Assembly: GCA_003152595.1 (NCBI GenBank)
Contig: PMAM01000161.1
Coordinates: 3,216 to 10,680, forward strand
Direction of reading: 5' to 3'
Length of the DNA: 7,465 nucleotides
Origin: Acidobacterium sp.
GTDB lineage: Bacteria; Acidobacteriota; Terriglobia; Terriglobales; Acidobacteriaceae
A model generated the notes under the pieces. It searched no databases. It was given only the letters and a program-made list of their open reading frames with translations, and had not been told where the DNA came from. Made by a program: the position numbers and the translations under genes. Positions within the stretch are counted from its first letter, which is position 1. Every line of letters starts with the position of its first letter. Shown here piece by piece: positions 5,370 to 7,465 of the stretch.

Positions 5370-6083
5370 TTACTTCTTGCCGCCCTTCTCGGCGGCAGGA
5401 GCAGCCGCTTCTCCCTCCGCAGTCTCCTGCTTGCCCTTCTTGACCACTTCCGGCTCCGCAGGAGCGGCTGCTGCCGCCGCAGCCGCCGCAGCCTCGGCCT
5501 CCGGCGCCGCAACCACCTCTTCCTTGATCGAGACTACGTGGGCCACCGGCTTGTCCTCGGAAGTGAGGAAGCGCAGCTTTTCCGTGTGCGGAAGATCGGA
5601 AACCCGCAGCACCATCCCGAAATTGAGGTTCGAAACATCCACCGAGATGCTGTTCGGAATATCGCCCGGCAGGCACTCGATCTCCACCTCGCGCAACATC
5701 TGATCGAGAATGCCGCCCGAAGTCTTCACTCCCACCGCGACTCCTGTCAGCTGAATCGGCACTTCCACGCGAATGGGTTTGTCGAGCGCGATGCGCTTGA
5801 AGTCGATGTGGATGAGCTTGCCCTTGATCGGCTCATATTGCCAGTCGACGATCATCACCTTCGCCGACGAGCCACTAACTTCCAGATCGAAGATGGTGTT
5901 GTGGCCGGTTTCCGAGTGCAGGATCTTCTGAATCTGTTTGGGGTCCACTTCCACCGCTACGGCCGGCTCCGCGGCTCCATAGACCACGGCGGGCACTTTG
6001 CCTCGCGCACGTACGCGGCGCGCTGCATTCTTGTTGAACTTGCCCTCGCGGGGCACTGCGCTGACGATTTCCTGAGTGATCAT
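5370..6083 (-). CDS. rplY: 50S ribosomal protein L25, long CTC/TL5 form
   Basis: Binds 5S rRNA in the central protuberance of the large subunit; the long form is also known as the general stress protein Ctc. Residues 4-95 are the L25 beta-barrel (ARRVRARGKVPAVVYG at 21-36, GHNTIFDLEV at 60-69, HIDFKRI at 92-98). Residues 100-188 are the TL5-type domain (VEVPIQLTG at 106-114, EIECLPGDIP at 134-143, DLPHTEKLRF at 163-172). The last 45-50 residues are low complexity, with a run of ten alanines at 198-207 and then Lys/Glu/Ala-rich sequence, probably disordered. AAGGA at 6091-6095 is 7 nt before the ATG. A second AGGA lies too close to be used. The stop abuts the pth start, while 163 bp with an inverted repeat separate it from prs. 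The length of 237 fits the CTC subfamily, not the 94-residue E. coli type. Confidence 0.97.
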   Translation of the reverse strand: MITQEIVSAVPREGKFNKNAARRVRARGKVPAVVYGAAEPAVAVEVDPKQIQKILHSETGHNTIFDLEVSGSSAKVMIVDWQYEPIKGKLIHIDFKRIALDKPIRVEVPIQLTGVAVGVKTSGGILDQMLREVEIECLPGDIPNSISVDVSNLNFGMVLRVSDLPHTEKLRFLTSEDKPVAHVVSIKEEVVAAPEAEAAAAAAAAAAPAEPEVVKKGKQETAEGEAAAPAAEKGGKK

Positions 6084-6090
6084 GTCCTTT

Positions 6091-6095
6091 TCCTT
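6091..6095 (-). promoter_or_regulatory. Ribosome-binding site of rplY
   Basis: AAGGA, 7 nt upstream of the L25 ATG. Confidence 0.7.
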
Positions 6096-6109
6096 CGGGC
6101 ACGGTGAAC

Positions 6110-6144
6110 CAGCCTTTAGCTATCAGCCTTTAGCCGCCAGCGAT
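6110..6144 (+). repeat. Heptamer-phased repeat, left arm
   Basis: Five consecutive heptamers fit YAGCNNN: cagcctt, tagctat, cagcctt, tagccgc, cagcgat. The first and third are identical. Its reverse complement resembles the right arm at 6209-6243 (27 of 35 positions). Non-coding, in the prs-rplY spacer. Confidence 0.85.
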
Positions 6145-6208
6145 CTGGTTGTCCCGCTCCCTTCTGTACGGCGCTCCTGGGTCGGCCGCCATTGTGGTTG
6201 TGCAGTTT

Positions 6209-6243
6209 CTGGCTGGTAGCTAACCGCTAATAGCTAAAAGCTG
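6209..6243 (-). repeat. Heptamer-phased repeat, right arm (inverted)
   Basis: Read on the minus strand, five heptamers again fit YAGCNNN: cagcttt, tagctat, tagcggt, tagctac, cagccag. It begins 3 nt after the prs stop codon and is inverted relative to the left arm, with 64 bp between. The pair could fold into a long imperfect hairpin on the prs-rplY transcript or be the ends of a short repeat element. Confidence 0.85.
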
Positions 6244-6246
6244 CTC

Positions 6247-7332
6247 CTAATTGAACAGCGAACTTACGCTGGTCTCCATGTGAATGCTCAGGATGGCCGC
6301 GCCCAGAAGGCCCGCCACCGAAAGCACCTTGATCTTGCCGGAATCCCTGAGCGACTGCGCTTCGGGGCGCAGCGGGATCGAATCCGTAACGACTAACTGC
6401 TCCAGCCTGGAACTCGCGATGCGCTCCACCGCCTCGCCCGACATTACCGGATGCGAAGCGCCCGCATAGACGCGGGTCGCGCCCTTTTCCAGCAGCGTGT
6501 CGACGGTCTTGACCAGCGTGCCCGCCGTGTCGATGATGTCGTCGACGATCAGGCAGGTCCGTCCGGAGACGTCGCCGATCACGTGCATCACTTCCGTGAC
6601 GTTGATGTCGGTGCGGCGCTTATCGACGATCGCCATGGGCACGCCCAGCTTGGTGGCCATGTGGCGCGCGCGCTCCACGCCGCCCGCATCGGGCGAAACC
6701 ACGGTCAGGTCGGCCAGGTTCATCTCGCGGAAATATCCAACCATCACCGGACTGGCAAACAGGTGGTCGACCGGGATGTTGAAGAAGCCCTGAATCTGCG
6801 CGGCATGCAGGTCCATGAACAGCGCGCGATGCGCGCCGGCGGTGGTCATGAGATCGGCGACGAGCTTGGACGAGATCGCCACGCGGGGGCGATCCTTGCG
6901 GTCCTGCCGTGCATATCCGTAATAGGGCACCACCACCGTGATCCTTCCCGCCGACGCACGTTTGAGCGCGTCGATCATAATCAGCAGCTCCACCAGGTGC
7001 TGGTCCACCGGCCAGCAGGTGGGCTGCACCACAAAAACATCCGCGCCGCGCACGTTCTCCAGCAGTTGGAAATAAACCTCTCCGTCGCTGAAACGCTGCA
7101 TCCGCGTCTCGCCCAGCGTGACGCCGATGTGTTTGCAAATCTCCTCGGCCAGTTCCCGATTCGCCGAGCCGGAGAAGACCTTGAACCGCCGGTCTTCGTT
7201 CGATACGCGCGAACGCCGGGACTGCGACTTCGTCTTTGCGCCGTCCGCCGGAGCCGCCGCCAGGTTCGGCGTGGCCACTCCCACAGCTTCTATCGTGTCC
7301 GTCTTCACAAGATCCTCCAGGCTGGTTTGCAT
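6247..7332 (-). CDS. prs: Ribose-phosphate pyrophosphokinase (PRPP synthetase)
   Basis: Makes 5-phosphoribosyl 1-pyrophosphate from ribose 5-phosphate and ATP, the precursor for purines, pyrimidines, NAD, histidine and tryptophan; cytosolic, class I. The 361-residue form starts at ATG 7332. Motifs (same numbering): RFSDGEVYFQLLENVRG (80-96), PYYGYARQDRKDRPR (136-150, catalytic loop), DLHAAQIQGFF (174-184, metal/ATP site), SPDAGGVERAR (213-223), LIVDDIIDTAGTL (261-273, PRPP-binding loop) and a normal end (SVSSLF). The family core begins only at about residue 48 (RFKVFSG), leaving a low-complexity N-terminal extension of about 47 residues with no start codon close to the core. AGGA at 7338-7341 lies 5 nt before this ATG. 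A GTG at 7347 in the same frame, with AAGGA about 9 nt upstream, would add five residues. It directly follows tRNA-Gln, a linkage also known in Geobacter-type genomes. Confidence 0.97.
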   Translation of the reverse strand: MQTSLEDLVKTDTIEAVGVATPNLAAAPADGAKTKSQSRRSRVSNEDRRFKVFSGSANRELAEEICKHIGVTLGETRMQRFSDGEVYFQLLENVRGADVFVVQPTCWPVDQHLVELLIMIDALKRASAGRITVVVPYYGYARQDRKDRPRVAISSKLVADLMTTAGAHRALFMDLHAAQIQGFFNIPVDHLFASPVMVGYFREMNLADLTVVSPDAGGVERARHMATKLGVPMAIVDKRRTDINVTEVMHVIGDVSGRTCLIVDDIIDTAGTLVKTVDTLLEKGATRVYAGASHPVMSGEAVERIASSRLEQLVVTDSIPLRPEAQSLRDSGKIKVLSVAGLLGAAILSIHMETSVSSLFN

Positions 7333-7337
7333 GGTTA

Positions 7338-7341
7338 TCCT
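7338..7341 (-). promoter_or_regulatory. Ribosome-binding site of prs
   Basis: AGGA with a 5-nt spacer to ATG 7332. It would lie inside the coding region if the GTG at 7347 were used, so it supports the shorter start, though not decisively. Confidence 0.5.
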
Positions 7342-7382
7342 GCTCACTTGCGGCGATCCTTTGCCGGGCCCGTTACAAATTC

Positions 7383-7456
7383 TGGCTGGGCGACCAGGAT
7401 TCGAACCTGGACAAAGTGCTCCAAAGGCACTTGACCTACCATTAGTCGATCGCCCA
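7383..7456 (-). tRNA. tRNA-Gln (anticodon UUG)
   Basis: A 74-nt cloverleaf with encoded CCA. The acceptor TGGGCGA pairs with TCGCCCA over 7 bp; the first pair is U-A with discriminator G, both typical of bacterial tRNA-Gln. The D arm is GAC...GTC with an AATGGTAG loop, the anticodon stem AGTGC/GCACT holds loop CTTTGGA (anticodon TTG, reading CAA), the variable loop is 4 nt, and the T arm is CCAGG-TTCGAAT-CCTGG. The 3' end is 50 bp upstream of the preferred prs start and no terminator is seen between, so the two may share a transcript. Confidence 0.97.
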
Positions 7457-7465
7457 GTTACGAAA

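Noticed and set aside
5461..5508. GC-rich triplet repeat (GCN) considered as a microsatellite or regulatory repeat
   Set aside because: It encodes the in-frame alanine tract of L25 with mixed Ala codons, so it is coding low complexity rather than a separate element.
5148..6107. Plus-strand open frame of 319 codons opposite pth and rplY
   Set aside because: Arg/His/Leu-rich shadow of two well-identified genes, with no domain visible.
6084..6246. Intrinsic terminator between prs and rplY
   Set aside because: The inverted arms are imperfect, 64 bp apart and not followed by a U-run, so a standard terminator is not supported.
6451..7434. Plus-strand open frame of 327 codons opposite prs and running into the tRNA
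   Set aside because: It covers a conserved PRPP synthetase and part of tRNA-Gln on the other strand, so it is not a real gene.
1..7465. Defence island, prophage, integrative element at the tRNA, or CRISPR array
   Set aside because: All genes are conserved housekeeping or metabolic genes, the tRNA is intact, and no integrase, attachment-site duplication or spaced direct repeats are seen in the window.

Overview
The window is a compact stretch of housekeeping chromosome from a GC-rich bacterium. Every gene is on the minus strand, so transcription runs from high to low coordinates. The order tRNA-Gln, prs, rplY (long CTC/TL5-type L25), pth, rpsF, rpsR, rplI, together with the character of the proteins (Bacillus/Thermus-like AsnRS, C+ type S18 with a Gly/Pro-rich N-terminus, Ala-rich tails on S6 and L25), suggests an Acidobacteriota member, perhaps Solibacter/Bryobacter-like. 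This placement is from memory of gene order and protein style and is moderately confident at best; a deltaproteobacterial-type lineage shares part of the order.

Region 1 (about 7456 down to 3275) is a translation and nucleotide-precursor block: tRNA-Gln(UUG), PRPP synthetase, ribosomal protein L25, peptidyl-tRNA hydrolase, S6, S18 and L9. The rplY stop directly abuts the pth GTG start. The other spacers are 50-165 bp and hold hairpins or short repeats rather than genes. The largest, between prs and rplY, carries an inverted pair of heptamer-phased repeats. The S6 leader has a strong GC hairpin beside its ribosome-binding site. The S18-L9 spacer has a 14-bp tandem duplication and two GC-rich palindromes.

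Region 2 (about 3207 down to 1) looks like a second operon: a xylose-isomerase-like TIM-barrel protein, asparaginyl-tRNA synthetase (8 bp gap) and arginase (6 bp gap, cut by the window edge). A two-part hairpin of 41 nt sits directly against the start codon of the first gene and could be an operator or a translation-control element.

No mobile element, CRISPR array, phage gene or defence gene was found, and no gene-free stretch exceeds 300 bases. I see no evidence for a new multi-gene system. The items worth a second look are the intergenic repeat and hairpin structures and the low-complexity extensions on several conserved proteins.
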